Assembly (NCBI RefSeq): GCF_000503215.1
Contig: NZ_KI628540.1
Span: forward strand, 253,030-317,029
DNA length: 64,000 nt
Origin: Pseudomonas canadensis
GTDB taxonomy: Bacteria > Pseudomonadota > Gammaproteobacteria > Pseudomonadales > Pseudomonadaceae
Direction of reading: 5' to 3'
Shown one piece after another: positions 1 through 8,591 of the stretch. The position numbers were made by a program, and so were the translations under genes. The notes below the pieces were generated by a model. That model was not told the DNA's origin, made no database searches, and saw only the letters and a program-made list of their open reading frames with translations. How positions within the stretch are numbered: position 1 is the first letter of the stretch; each line of letters starts with the position of its first letter.

Positions 1-2
1 AC

Positions 3-1562
3 AACTACATCGGCGGCCAACGCAGCGCCAACGGCAGCATCACCTTGCAAAGCGTCGACGCCACCACTGGCGAAGCCTTGCCCCAGGTGTTCTACCAGGC
101 CACGCCACAGGAAGTCGATGCCGCCGCCAAGGCTGCCGCGCAGGCTTATCCAGAGTACCGTGCGTTGAGTGCGGCACGTCGTGCGCAGTTCCTGGATGCG
201 ATAGCCGATGAACTGGATGCGTTGGGCGATGAGTTTGTCGAGCTGGTCTGCCGCGAAACCGCCTTGCCCGCCGCGCGTATCAAGGGTGAGCGCGGGCGTA
301 CCAGTGGCCAGATGCGCCTGTTCGCCAACGTGTTGCGTCGCGGTGATTTCTACGGCGCGCGCATCGACAAAGCGCTGCCTGATCGCCAGCCCCTGCCGCG
401 CCCGGATTTGCGTCAATACCGCATCGGCTTGGGGCCGGTGGCCGTGTTTGGTGCGAGCAACTTTCCCTTGGCGTTCTCCACGGCGGGCGGCGACACCGCC
501 GCCGCGCTGGCGGCAGGCTGCCCGGTGGTGTTCAAAGCCCACAGCGGGCACATGGCGACGGCCGAGTGTGTTGCCGATGCAATCATCCGTGCGGCCGAAA
601 CTACCGAGATGCCCGCCGGTGTGTTCAATATGATCTTCGGTGGCGGCGTCGGCGAAGCGCTGGTCAAGCACCCGGCGATCCAGGCGGTGGGCTTTACCGG
701 TTCGCTCAAAGGCGGCCGTGCGTTGTGCGACATGGCGGCAGCGCGCCCGCAGCCGATCCCGGTGTTTGCCGAGATGTCGAGCATCAACCCGGTGATCGTG
801 CTGCCTCAGGCATTAACTGCACGGGCCGAAAGCGTGGCACGCGACCTGACTGCCTCGGTAGTCCAAGGCTGCGGCCAGTTCTGCACCAACCCCGGGCTGG
901 TGATTGGCATCGCCTCGCCTGAATTCACCGCGTTCACCCAGCAAGTCGCGCAACTGATCGGCGACCAACCGGCACAGACCATGCTCAACGCCGGCACCCT
1001 GGGCAGCTATGGCAAGGGCCTGGAAAAACTTCTGGCACATCCGGGCATCCAGCACCTGGCGGGCCGCCAACAGGCCGGCAACCAAGCGCAACCGCAGTTG
1101 TTCACGGCCGACGCAAGCCTGTTGATCGACGGCGATGAAGTGCTGCAGGAAGAAGTCTTCGGTCCTACCACCGTGTTTGTCGAAGTCGCCGACCAGGCCC
1201 AGCTCAGCGCGGCTTTGCAGGGGCTGCACGGTCAACTCACCGCCACGATCATTGGCGAGCCGGCTGACCTGCAACAGTTCACCGAACTCACGCCGCTGCT
1301 GGAACAGAAGGTCGGCCGCATCCTGCTCAACGGTTACCCGACCGGCGTGGAGGTCTGCGATTCGATGGTGCACGGCGGGCCGTACCCCGCGACGTCGGAC
1401 GCCCGCGGCACCTCGGTCGGCACCTTGGCCATCGACCGTTTCCTGCGCCCCGTGTGCTTCCAGAATTACCCTGATAGCCTGCTGCCCGAAGCGTTGAAAA
1501 ACGCCAACCCGTTGCGTATCCAGCGGCTGGTGGATGGCACGCCATCTCGCGACCCGCTGTAA
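3..1562 (+). CDS. 2-oxoglutarate semialdehyde dehydrogenase (5' partial)
   Basis: This NADP-type aldehyde dehydrogenase would oxidise 2-oxoglutarate semialdehyde to 2-oxoglutarate, the last step of non-phosphorylative pentose (Weimberg-type) or sugar-acid breakdown. The reading frame is open from base 3, with N-Y-I-G-G-Q-R before the first possible internal start (TTG at 45), so the true start lies upstream of the window and only a few residues are missing. The aldehyde dehydrogenase fold is clear: the Glu motif (FAEMSS) and the nucleophile motif (GQFCTNPG) are both present, and this Cys context is typical of the oxoglutarate semialdehyde subgroup. The lactonase gene follows after 36 bp. The pentose assignment comes from the araFGH neighbours; a role in galactarate or glucarate breakdown is possible from sequence alone. 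Confidence 0.88.
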   Translation, partial: NYIGGQRSANGSITLQSVDATTGEALPQVFYQATPQEVDAAAKAAAQAYPEYRALSAARRAQFLDAIADELDALGDEFVELVCRETALPAARIKGERGRTSGQMRLFANVLRRGDFYGARIDKALPDRQPLPRPDLRQYRIGLGPVAVFGASNFPLAFSTAGGDTAAALAAGCPVVFKAHSGHMATAECVADAIIRAAETTEMPAGVFNMIFGGGVGEALVKHPAIQAVGFTGSLKGGRALCDMAAARPQPIPVFAEMSSINPVIVLPQALTARAESVARDLTASVVQGCGQFCTNPGLVIGIASPEFTAFTQQVAQLIGDQPAQTMLNAGTLGSYGKGLEKLLAHPGIQHLAGRQQAGNQAQPQLFTADASLLIDGDEVLQEEVFGPTTVFVEVADQAQLSAALQGLHGQLTATIIGEPADLQQFTELTPLLEQKVGRILLNGYPTGVEVCDSMVHGGPYPATSDARGTSVGTLAIDRFLRPVCFQNYPDSLLPEALKNANPLRIQRLVDGTPSRDPL

Positions 1563-1574
1563 CGCGCACCTGAG

Positions 1575-1585
1575 AACAACAACAA
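1575..1585 (+). promoter_or_regulatory. Hfq/Crc-type A-rich motif before lactonase
   Basis: AACAACAACAA fits the AAnAAnAA catabolite-activity motif bound by Hfq/Crc in Pseudomonas. It sits directly before the Shine-Dalgarno AGGAGG (1589-1594) of the gene starting at 1599. The motif match is seen; repression is inferred. Confidence 0.6.
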
Positions 1586-1598
1586 TCCAGGAGGCATC

Positions 1599-2462
1599 AT
1601 GTCGTGTATTGCCGTTACCCCGCACCGTGCGCAGCTGGGCGAAGGTCCGTTCTGGGACGCGCCCACTCAGGCGCTGTACTGGGTCAATATCGCCGGTAAA
1701 CAGGCGCTGCGCCTGATGGACGGGCAATTGCAGGTGTGGCAGTTGCCCGAGCATGTCTCGGCGTTCATCCCGTGTGAAAGCGGCGATGCGTTGGTGACCT
1801 TGAGCAGCGGCGTGTATCGCCTTGACCTGGCCACCGAAGCCCTGACCCTGCTGTGCGTCGCGGACCCGCAACCGGGCAACCGTGGCAATGAAGCGCGCTG
1901 CGATGCCCAGGGCCGCCTGTGGCTGGGGACCATGCAGAACAACATCGGCGAGCGGGGCGAAGACCTGCCCGTCATCCGGCGTTCCGGCGGCCTGTTCCGT
2001 ATCGATGCCGATGCGCAGGTGACGCCGTTGCTCAGTGGTCTGGGCATTCCCAATACCTTGCTGTGGAGCGACGACGGCCGCCACGTGCACTTTGGCGACA
2101 GCCTGGATGGCACGCTGTACCGGTATGGAATTCAAGCGGACGGCCAGCTCGATCCCGCGCAACGCTGGTTCGGCCCCCACGAACGCGGCGGGCCGGATGG
2201 CTCGGCCATGGACGTTGACGGCTATCTCTGGAACGCCCGCTGGGACGGCAGTTGCCTGTTGCGTCTCACGCCCGACGGCGAAGTGGACCGCATCATCGAG
2301 CTGCCCGTCAGCCGCCCCACCAGTTGCGTGTTTGGTGGGCCGAACCTCACCACCCTCTATATCACCAGTGCCGCCAGCCCTTTGGATCACCCCCTGGATG
2401 GTGCGGTATTGGCCATCGAGGTCGACGTGCCAGGCAAACCCTGTCACCGCTTTGCCGGATAA
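1599..2462 (+). CDS. SMP-30/gluconolactonase-type sugar lactonase
   Basis: A 287-residue protein of the SMP-30/regucalcin family of six-bladed propeller lactonases. It would hydrolyse the sugar 1,4- or 1,5-lactone made by an aldose 1-dehydrogenase, probably L-arabinonolactone or a related pentonolactone given the arabinose transporter downstream. Candidate metal ligands of the family are visible: Glu in LGEGPFWD near the N-terminus, Asn in NEARCD, and Asp in DGSAMDVDG. The start ATG is set by a strong AGGAGG five bases upstream. It is cotranscribed with the dehydrogenase upstream and araF downstream (36-bp gaps). Substrate preference cannot be read from the sequence. Confidence 0.88.
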   Translation: MSCIAVTPHRAQLGEGPFWDAPTQALYWVNIAGKQALRLMDGQLQVWQLPEHVSAFIPCESGDALVTLSSGVYRLDLATEALTLLCVADPQPGNRGNEARCDAQGRLWLGTMQNNIGERGEDLPVIRRSGGLFRIDADAQVTPLLSGLGIPNTLLWSDDGRHVHFGDSLDGTLYRYGIQADGQLDPAQRWFGPHERGGPDGSAMDVDGYLWNARWDGSCLLRLTPDGEVDRIIELPVSRPTSCVFGGPNLTTLYITSAASPLDHPLDGAVLAIEVDVPGKPCHRFAG

Positions 2463-2475
2463 GTCCCCCTTTAAA

Positions 2476-2486
2476 AACAACAACAA
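2476..2486 (+). promoter_or_regulatory. Hfq/Crc-type A-rich motif before araF
   Basis: AACAACAACAA runs directly into the GGAG ribosome binding site (2487-2490) of araF. It matches AAnAAnAA with four repeats, the arrangement expected for translational repression by Hfq/Crc. Confidence 0.62.
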
Positions 2487-2498
2487 GGAGTCACCCGT

Positions 2499-3503
2499 AT
2501 GAATCGTCGTCGTGGTTTGCGTTCCCTGTGCTGCGCCGCTGTGGCGGTCTCGGCCATGAGCTTGAGCGGGCTGTTGCTGGCCGCTGAAGAAGTGAAGATC
2601 GGTTTCCTGGTCAAGCAGGCCGAGGAGCCGTGGTTCCAGACCGAGTGGGCCTTTGCCGAGAAAGCCGGCAAGGAACATGGCTTCACCGTGATCAAGATCG
2701 CCGTGCCCGACGGTGAGAAAACCCTCTCGGCCATCGACAGCCTGGCCGCCAACGGCGCCAAGGGCTTTGTGATCTGCCCGCCGGACGTGTCCCTCGGCCC
2801 GGCCATCGTCGCCAAAGCCAAGGCCAATGGTTTGAAAGTCATCGCGGTGGATGACCGTTTCGTCGATGCCAAAGGCAACTTCATGGAAGACGTGCCGTAC
2901 CTGGGCATGGCCGCCTTTGAAGTGGGCCAGAAGCAGGGCGCCGCCATGGCCGCCGAAGCGAAAAAACGCGGCTGGGACTGGAAGGACACCTATGCGGTGA
3001 TCAATACCTTCAACGAGCTCGACACCGGTAAGAAGCGCACCGATGGCTCGGTCAAATCCCTGGAAGAAGCCGGCATTCCCAAGGATCACATCTTGTTTAC
3101 GGCGGCCAAGACCCTGGATGTCCCAGGCTCCATGGACGCGACGAACTCGGCCTTGGTGAAACTGCCCAGCGGTGCGAAAAACCTGATCATCGGCGGCATG
3201 AACGACAACACCGTGCTCGGCGGCGTGCGCGCGACTGAAAGCGCCGGCTTCAAGGCGGCCAACGTGATTGGCATCGGCATCAATGGCACCGACGCCATCG
3301 GCGAACTGAAAAAACCGAGCAGCGGCTTCTTCGGCTCGATGCTGCCGAGCCCGCACATTGAGGGCTACAACACCGCGCTGATGATGTACGAGTGGGTCAC
3401 TAAAGGCACTGAACCGGCGAAGTACACGGCCATGGACGAGGTCACCCTGATCACCCGTGAAAACTTCCAGGCTGAACTGACCAAGATCGGGCTGTGGCAA
3501 TGA
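2499..3503 (+). CDS. araF: L-arabinose ABC transporter substrate-binding protein
   Basis: Periplasmic binding protein of 334 residues. After a signal peptide (about residues 1-28, hydrophobic, ending LLAAEE) the mature part closely follows E. coli AraF: KIGFLVKQAEEPWFQTEW, the KIAVPDGEKTL stretch, AKGFVICPPD, GGMNDNTVLGGVRATES and LPSPHIEGY are all recognisable. It delivers L-arabinose (and probably related sugars such as D-galactose) to AraGH. Its TGA overlaps the araG ATG, so the two are translationally coupled. The first gene of the transporter carries the A-rich repression motif, and araG and araH do not. Confidence 0.95.
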   Translation: MNRRRGLRSLCCAAVAVSAMSLSGLLLAAEEVKIGFLVKQAEEPWFQTEWAFAEKAGKEHGFTVIKIAVPDGEKTLSAIDSLAANGAKGFVICPPDVSLGPAIVAKAKANGLKVIAVDDRFVDAKGNFMEDVPYLGMAAFEVGQKQGAAMAAEAKKRGWDWKDTYAVINTFNELDTGKKRTDGSVKSLEEAGIPKDHILFTAAKTLDVPGSMDATNSALVKLPSGAKNLIIGGMNDNTVLGGVRATESAGFKAANVIGIGINGTDAIGELKKPSSGFFGSMLPSPHIEGYNTALMMYEWVTKGTEPAKYTAMDEVTLITRENFQAELTKIGLWQ

Positions 3504-5002
3504 CCGCTGCCGCCTTGCGATTTGACGGCATCGGCAAAACCTTTCCGGGGGTCAAGGCGCTGGATGGCATCAGCTTCAGCGCCCACCCAGGACAGGTGCA
3601 CGCGTTGATGGGCGAGAACGGTGCGGGCAAGTCTACGCTGCTGAAGATCCTCGGCGGCGCCTACATCCCCAACAGCGGCACGCTGCAGATCGGCGAGCAG
3701 GTCATGGCCTTCAAGAATGCCGCCGACAGCATCGCCAGCGGCGTGGCAGTGATCCATCAGGAATTGCACCTGGTGCCGGAAATGAGCGTGGCCGAAAACC
3801 TGTTCCTCGGGCACTTGCCGGCGCGTTTCGGCGTGGTCAACCGAGGGCTCCTGCGCAAGCAGGCCCTCGCTTGCCTCAAGGGGTTGGCGGATGAAATCGA
3901 TCCGGCCGAAAAGCTCGGGCGCCTGTCCCTGGGCCAGCGCCAACTGGTGGAAATCGCCAAGGCGCTGTCCCGTGGCGCCCATGTAATTGCGTTTGATGAG
4001 CCCACCAGCAGCTTGTCGGCGCGGGAAATCGACCGCTTGATGGCGATCATCGCGCGTCTGCGGGATGAGGGCAAAGTGGTGCTCTACGTGTCGCATCGCA
4101 TGGAGGAAGTGTTCCGTATCTGCAACGCGGTGACGGTGTTCAAGGACGGCCGTTATGTGCGCACCTTCGACGACATGAGTGCGCTGACCCATGATCAATT
4201 GGTGACCTGCATGGTCGGTCGCGATATCCAGGACATCTACGACTACCGCCCGCGTGAGCACGGCGAGGTAGCGCTCAAGGTCGACAGCCTGCTGGGGCCC
4301 GGCCTGCGCGAGCCGATCAGCTTCAACGTGCGCAAGGGCGAGATTCTCGGCCTGTTCGGACTGGTGGGGGCTGGGCGCACGGAGCTGTTCCGTCTGCTTA
4401 GCGGCCTGGAGCGTGTCAGCGCCGGGCAACTGCAACTCTGCGGCGAGCCGCTGCATCTGCAGTCACCACGGGATGCTATCGCCGCCGGCGTGCTGTTGTG
4501 CCCGGAAGACCGCAAGAAGGAGGGCATCATTCCGCTGTCCAGCGTCGCCGAGAACATCAATATCAGCGCGCGGGGCGCCCATTCCACGTTTGGCTGGCTG
4601 CTGCGCGACGGCTGGGAGCAGGGCAACGCCGACCAGCAGATCAAGGCCATGAAGGTCAAGACGCCCACCGCTGCGCAAAAAATCATGTACCTCTCCGGCG
4701 GCAACCAGCAAAAAGCCATTCTTGGCCGCTGGCTGTCGATGCCGATGAAAGTGTTGCTGTTGGACGAGCCCACCCGTGGCATCGATATCGGCGCCAAGGC
4801 CGAGATCTACCAGATCATCCATAACCTCGCTGCTCAAGGCATTGCGGTGATCGTGGTGTCCAGCGACCTCATGGAAGTGATGGGCATCGCCGACCGCATC
4901 CTGGTGCTGTGCGAAGGCGCGCTGCGCGGCGAACAAACCCGCGAACACGCGACTGAATCCAACCTGCTGCAATTGGCCTTGCCGCGCAGCCTGGCGAACT
5001 GA
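3500..5002 (+). CDS. araG: L-arabinose ABC transporter ATP-binding protein
   Basis: A 500-residue duplicated ABC ATPase that energises arabinose import. The first nucleotide-binding domain has Walker A GENGAGKS at residues 38-45, a LSLGQRQ signature and the FDEPTSSL Walker B. The second has the degenerate P-loop GLVGAGRTE usual for this family, then LSGGNQQK and LDEPTRGID. The start is taken at ATG 3500, which overlaps the araF stop (ATGA), rather than the in-frame GTG at 3494. Length and motif order agree with E. coli AraG (504 residues). araH follows 9 bp downstream. Confidence 0.95.
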   Translation: MTAAALRFDGIGKTFPGVKALDGISFSAHPGQVHALMGENGAGKSTLLKILGGAYIPNSGTLQIGEQVMAFKNAADSIASGVAVIHQELHLVPEMSVAENLFLGHLPARFGVVNRGLLRKQALACLKGLADEIDPAEKLGRLSLGQRQLVEIAKALSRGAHVIAFDEPTSSLSAREIDRLMAIIARLRDEGKVVLYVSHRMEEVFRICNAVTVFKDGRYVRTFDDMSALTHDQLVTCMVGRDIQDIYDYRPREHGEVALKVDSLLGPGLREPISFNVRKGEILGLFGLVGAGRTELFRLLSGLERVSAGQLQLCGEPLHLQSPRDAIAAGVLLCPEDRKKEGIIPLSSVAENINISARGAHSTFGWLLRDGWEQGNADQQIKAMKVKTPTAAQKIMYLSGGNQQKAILGRWLSMPMKVLLLDEPTRGIDIGAKAEIYQIIHNLAAQGIAVIVVSSDLMEVMGIADRILVLCEGALRGEQTREHATESNLLQLALPRSLAN

Positions 5003-5011
5003 GAGACGATT

Positions 5012-5980
5012 ATGACCACTCAACACAACGTGCTGCCCACCGCGCGCAAGCCTCTGGACCTGCGCGCATTGCTGGACAACTGGGCGATGCTGCTGGCCGC
5101 CGTGAGTATCTTTTTGCTGTGCGCTTTGCTGATCGACAACTTCCTTTCACCGTTGAACATGCGCGGGCTTGGCCTGGCGATTTCCACCGTGGGCATTGCT
5201 GCGTGCACCATGCTGTTCTGCCTGGCGTCGGGGCACTTCGACCTGTCGGTGGGCTCGGTCATCGCCTGCGCCGGGGTGGTGGCGGCGATTGTGATGCGCG
5301 ACACCGACAGCGTCATGCTCGGCATTGGCGCCGCGTTGCTGATGGGCCTGATGGTGGGGCTGATCAACGGCATCGTGATCGCCAAGCTGCGGGTCAATGC
5401 GCTGATTACCACGCTGGCGACCATGCAGATCGTGCGTGGCCTGGCGTACATCTTTGCCAACGGCAAGGCGGTGGGCGTGTCCCAGAATCAGTTCTTTGTC
5501 TTCGGTAACGGCCAGTTGTTTGGCGTGCCGGTGCCGATCCTGATCACCATTTTGTGCTTCCTGTTCTTCGGCTGGCTGCTCAACTACACCACCTACGGGC
5601 GCAACACCATGGCCATCGGCGGCAACCCGGAAGCGGCGTTGCTGGCAGGCGTGAATGTGGACCGCACCAAGATCCTGATCTTTGCCGTGCACGGGGTGAT
5701 CGGGGCGTTGGCCGGGGTGATCTTGGCGTCGCGCATGACCTCCGGCCAGCCGATGATTGGCCAGGGCTTTGAGCTGACGGTGATTTCGGCGTGCGTGCTG
5801 GGCGGGGTTTCGTTGAGTGGCGGGGTAGGGATGATCCGCCATGTGATCGCCGGAGTGCTGATTTTGGCGATCATCGAGAATGCGATGAACCTGAAGAACA
5901 TCGACACGTTCTATCAATATGTTATTCGCGGCTCAATCCTGCTGCTGGCCGTGGTCATCGACCGCATGAAACAACGCTGA
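5012..5980 (+). CDS. araH: L-arabinose ABC transporter permease
   Basis: A 322-residue integral membrane permease of the ribose/arabinose/xylose (RbsC/AraH) family, with about eight to ten hydrophobic segments starting near residue 25. The conserved family stretch GHFDLSVGSV, NTMAIGGNPEAALLAGV, and SGGVGMIRHVIAGVLIL are present. It forms the channel used by AraF and AraG. It is the last gene of the plus-strand operon: a paired REP hairpin lies immediately downstream (6003-6091), followed by a convergent gene. Confidence 0.94.
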   Translation: MTTQHNVLPTARKPLDLRALLDNWAMLLAAVSIFLLCALLIDNFLSPLNMRGLGLAISTVGIAACTMLFCLASGHFDLSVGSVIACAGVVAAIVMRDTDSVMLGIGAALLMGLMVGLINGIVIAKLRVNALITTLATMQIVRGLAYIFANGKAVGVSQNQFFVFGNGQLFGVPVPILITILCFLFFGWLLNYTTYGRNTMAIGGNPEAALLAGVNVDRTKILIFAVHGVIGALAGVILASRMTSGQPMIGQGFELTVISACVLGGVSLSGGVGMIRHVIAGVLILAIIENAMNLKNIDTFYQYVIRGSILLLAVVIDRMKQR

Positions 5981-6002
5981 GTCATGCCCTGTGAAGACTG
6001 AA

Positions 6003-6091
6003 TGTGGGAGCGGGCTTGCTCGCGAATACGGAGTGTCAGACCCGAATGAGTTGACTGACACGGCGCATTCGCGAGCAAGCCCGCTCCCACA
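6003..6091. repeat. Paired inverted REP element (REPIN)
   Basis: Two REP sequences in opposite orientation: GTGGGAGCGGGCTTGCTCGC at the left end and its exact complement at the right end. The arms extend inward, with GTGTCAG near 6033 pairing with CTGACAC near 6055. It lies between the convergent araH and galM genes and probably acts as a transcription barrier or mRNA-stabilising hairpin for both. Confidence 0.88.
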
Positions 6092-6094
6092 GGT

Positions 6095-7243
6095 TTAATC
6101 GGTGGAGAATTTGAAGACGGTGTTCTGGGTGTAGGTCTGCCCTGGATTCAGGCGGGTAGACGCGAACTTCGGCTGATTAGGCGCGTCCGGAAAATGCTGG
6201 GTCTCCAGCGTAAAACCGCTCCAGTGCAGATAGGTCTTCCCAGCCTTGCCTTTCACCGACCCATCCAGGAAGTTGCTGGTATAAAACTGCACCCCAGGTT
6301 CCGTGGTAAACAGCTGCAAGCGCCGCCCCGACTCAGGATCATGCACCTCGGCCGCAAGCTGCTTCACATCACCTTTGTTATCCAGCGCCCAGTTGAAATC
6401 AAATCCACCCTGCTTCGGCTCGGCAAACTTGAGCTGCGGGTGATCGTCCTTGATGTGCTGGCCGATGGGCGTCGGTTTCAGGAAGTCCATCGGCGAGCCC
6501 TTGACGGGCGCCAGTTCGCCGGTAGGGATCAAGGTGGCATTCACCGGTGTGTAATGGCTGGCGTGCAACGTGGCAACCTGCTTGAGGATGTCGCCATTGC
6601 CCGCGCCGGCCAGGTTGAAGTAGCTGTGGTTGGTGAGGTTGAGCACCGTGGGTTTGTCGGTGGTGGCCTTGTAGTCGATGTGCAGTTCATTGTTGTCGTT
6701 GAGGCGGTAGGTGACCTCCGTCTTCAGGTTGCCGGGGAAGCCCATTTCACCGTCCTTGGACAGGTAGGTGAGGGTCACGCCCACCGAGTCCTTGGCCTTG
6801 ACGGGCGTGGCTTTCCACACGTGTTTGTCGAAGCCCTGGGCGCCGCCGTGCAGCGAATTGGGGCCGTCGTTGAGCGGCACCTGGTAGCGTTTGCCGTCGA
6901 GCTCAAAGGCGCCGCCGGCCAGGCGATTGCCGAAGCGCCCGATGGTCGCGCCGAAGAATGCAGTGCCGCTTTGATAGCCCTGCACGTCGTCGAAGCCCAG
7001 CACCACGTCTTCGACCTTGCCGTGTTTGTCCGGCACCTTGAGCGACTGCAGCACGCCGCCATAGGTGATCACCGTGGCTTGCATGCCGTGGCTGTTGCGC
7101 AGGATGTACTGTTCGACGGCAGTGCCGTCATTGGTTTTACCGAAGGGCTTGTGCTCACTGGTGAGGCCTGCGGCCTGGGTGCCGCCGCTGGCGATCAGCA
7201 TGGACATCGCCAGGCCCGACAGCAGGTATCGAGGGTGCTTCAT
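6095..7243 (-). CDS. galM: Periplasmic aldose 1-epimerase (mutarotase)
   Basis: A 382-residue galactose mutarotase family protein that interconverts alpha and beta anomers of aldoses. Unlike cytoplasmic GalM it begins with a signal peptide (KHPRYLLSGLAMSMLIASG, cleavage near TQAAG), so it should act in the periplasm before uptake. The catalytic His motif NHSYFNLAGAG and the C-terminal Glu motif TLETQHFPD are intact. It is divergent from the XylB-like dehydrogenase gene at 7381. An A-rich Hfq/Crc-type motif and AAGGAAG ribosome site precede its start. It would supply the correct anomer to AraF or to a 1-dehydrogenase. Confidence 0.92.
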   Translation of the reverse strand: MKHPRYLLSGLAMSMLIASGGTQAAGLTSEHKPFGKTNDGTAVEQYILRNSHGMQATVITYGGVLQSLKVPDKHGKVEDVVLGFDDVQGYQSGTAFFGATIGRFGNRLAGGAFELDGKRYQVPLNDGPNSLHGGAQGFDKHVWKATPVKAKDSVGVTLTYLSKDGEMGFPGNLKTEVTYRLNDNNELHIDYKATTDKPTVLNLTNHSYFNLAGAGNGDILKQVATLHASHYTPVNATLIPTGELAPVKGSPMDFLKPTPIGQHIKDDHPQLKFAEPKQGGFDFNWALDNKGDVKQLAAEVHDPESGRRLQLFTTEPGVQFYTSNFLDGSVKGKAGKTYLHWSGFTLETQHFPDAPNQPKFASTRLNPGQTYTQNTVFKFSTD

Positions 7244-7380
7244 GATCGAACTTCCTTTTGTTGTTTTGAGTGGAATAGTTCTACTAATGTGCGATATTTT
7301 GTCGATAGAGCAGCGAATTTATAGCCTTTAACGCCATTTTTGCAAAATAAAATAAGACTAATTAAATGAGGCAAGCTTTT
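7244..7380. promoter_or_regulatory. Divergent promoter region galM / aldose dehydrogenase
   Basis: An AT-rich 137-bp space that must contain both divergent promoters. I see GAGG at 7368-7371 as the ribosome site of the rightward gene and the galM ribosome site and A-rich motif at the other end. No operator could be assigned with confidence. Confidence 0.5.
7256..7267 (-). promoter_or_regulatory. Hfq/Crc-type A-rich motif before galM
   Basis: Read on the minus strand this is AAAACAACAAAA, followed at once by GGAAG and then the galM ATG. It contains AACAACAA, a match to AAnAAnAA. Confidence 0.55.
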
Positions 7381-8148
7381 ATGACCCGCCAGCACGCTGT
7401 TTACCCCGACCTCGAAGGCAAGACGGTCCTGATCTCTGGAGGCGCCTCAGGCATTGGCGAATTCATGGTGCGCGCCTTCGCTGCGCAAGGTGCCAAGGTC
7501 GGCTTTGTCGACCGCGCGCAAAGCCAGGGCGAACGCCTGGCGGCTTTGCTGAGTTCGCGAGGGCACACGGTGGAATTCGTGAACTGCGACATCACCGACG
7601 AGATCGCCTACAAGGCCGCCATCACACGCTTCGAACACTCCCTGGGACCGATCACGGTGCTGGTGAACAATGCCGCTAATGACGTACGCCACAGCTTGGA
7701 AGAAGTCGACTCGGAAATGTTCGACCGGCTCATCTCCGTCAACCTCAAGCACGCCTTCTTCGCCGCCAAGGCCGTGGTGCCGATGATGAAAAACGCGGGC
7801 GGCGGGGCGATCATCAACCTCGGCTCCGTCGGCTGGATGATGGCTTCCGCCGGCTACCCGGTGTACGCCGCCAGCAAGGCCGCCGCCCACGGCATGACCC
7901 GCGCCCTGGCCCGAGAGCTGGGGCCGAACCGGATCCGCGTGAATACGCTGGTGCCGGGTTGGGTGATGACGGAAAAACAACTGGCGATGTGGGTCGACGA
8001 TGCGGCCAAGGAACTGATCAGTCGCAGCCAGTGTTTGCCGGGCAGCGTGCTGCCGGAGCACATCGCCAATATGGCGTTGTTTCTCGCCTCCGATGCCTCG
8101 GCGATGTGTTCGGCGCAGAACTTTATTGTGGATGGCGGTTGGGTTTAA
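7381..8148 (+). CDS. XylB-like SDR aldose 1-dehydrogenase
   Basis: A 255-residue classical short-chain dehydrogenase with the nucleotide motif SGGASGIG, NNAAND, the catalytic Ser in NLGSVGWM and YAASK (Tyr/Lys). N- and C-terminal stretches (YPDLEGKTVLISGG; QCLPG...PEHIANMALFLASD) resemble Caulobacter D-xylose 1-dehydrogenase XylB. It probably oxidises L-arabinose or D-xylose to the lactone that the SMP-30 enzyme opens. The start at 7381 is preferred over ATG 7366 because GAGG at 7368-7371 is correctly spaced for 7381 and lies inside the longer version. It is divergent from galM. The exact sugar is not determined. Confidence 0.8.
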   Translation: MTRQHAVYPDLEGKTVLISGGASGIGEFMVRAFAAQGAKVGFVDRAQSQGERLAALLSSRGHTVEFVNCDITDEIAYKAAITRFEHSLGPITVLVNNAANDVRHSLEEVDSEMFDRLISVNLKHAFFAAKAVVPMMKNAGGGAIINLGSVGWMMASAGYPVYAASKAAAHGMTRALARELGPNRIRVNTLVPGWVMTEKQLAMWVDDAAKELISRSQCLPGSVLPEHIANMALFLASDASAMCSAQNFIVDGGWV

Positions 8149-8591
8149 ACGCGTCGCACCCTCCATCCGAATGTCGACTTCAATGGACTGCTCTTGCGCA
8201 GGAGCAGTCTGTCAACTCGCTTGTGCATAAACTCCTCCCCCCTCCCGCCAATATGCGTTAGCCGACGAATGGTCAGGCGCGCCAGTGAGCATTCGGGTGC
8301 CCTTCGGACCGATCAGTCGAGCTGTCGGCCAACAGCTTGAAATCAAGACAATTTTGCCGATGAAGGCGCTTCGATCTGGTAGTGGATGTTAACTGACAGT
8401 GTAGTTTTACTTAAATTTAATCGTATTTTAAACGGTCTATATCGTTCGTATTGGTAGTTTAGGTTAACTATATGCGTTCTTGAACCTAGACATCGCCAAG
8501 GCGTCGGGCGTATGGTTTTGATCATTGGATCCGAAAGATCACTGCTCCATACCTAAGCCGCATCAGGCCCCGTTTCATAAGGAGATGAACT
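8149..8591. other. 443-bp gap: hairpin, then AT-rich promoter region of biosynthetic operon
   Basis: No credible gene. At 8186-8209 there is a hairpin (GACTGCTC / GAGCAGTC, 8-nt loop) that may end the upstream transcript. From about 8385 to 8490 the DNA is much more AT-rich than its surroundings. It contains TAGTTTAGGTTAA (8455-8467), which recurs before the LysR gene at 21213, and CTTGAACCTA (8479-8488), which recurs before the EamA gene at 23966. The ribosome site AAGGAGA precedes ridA at 8592. The region probably carries the main promoter and activator sites of the biosynthetic operon. Confidence 0.6.

Noticed and set aside
813..3500. Very long open frame (895 codons) on the minus strand
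   Set aside because: It is antisense to the semialdehyde dehydrogenase, lactonase and araF genes, which have clear family motifs; the His/Gly/Arg-rich translation is typical of the mirror frame of high-GC coding DNA.
3365..4456. Minus-strand open frame of 363 codons over araG
   Set aside because: Antisense shadow of the ABC ATPase gene.
6194..7324. Plus-strand open frame of 376 codons over galM
   Set aside because: Antisense to galM, whose catalytic motifs and signal peptide are intact; the translation has no recognisable domain.
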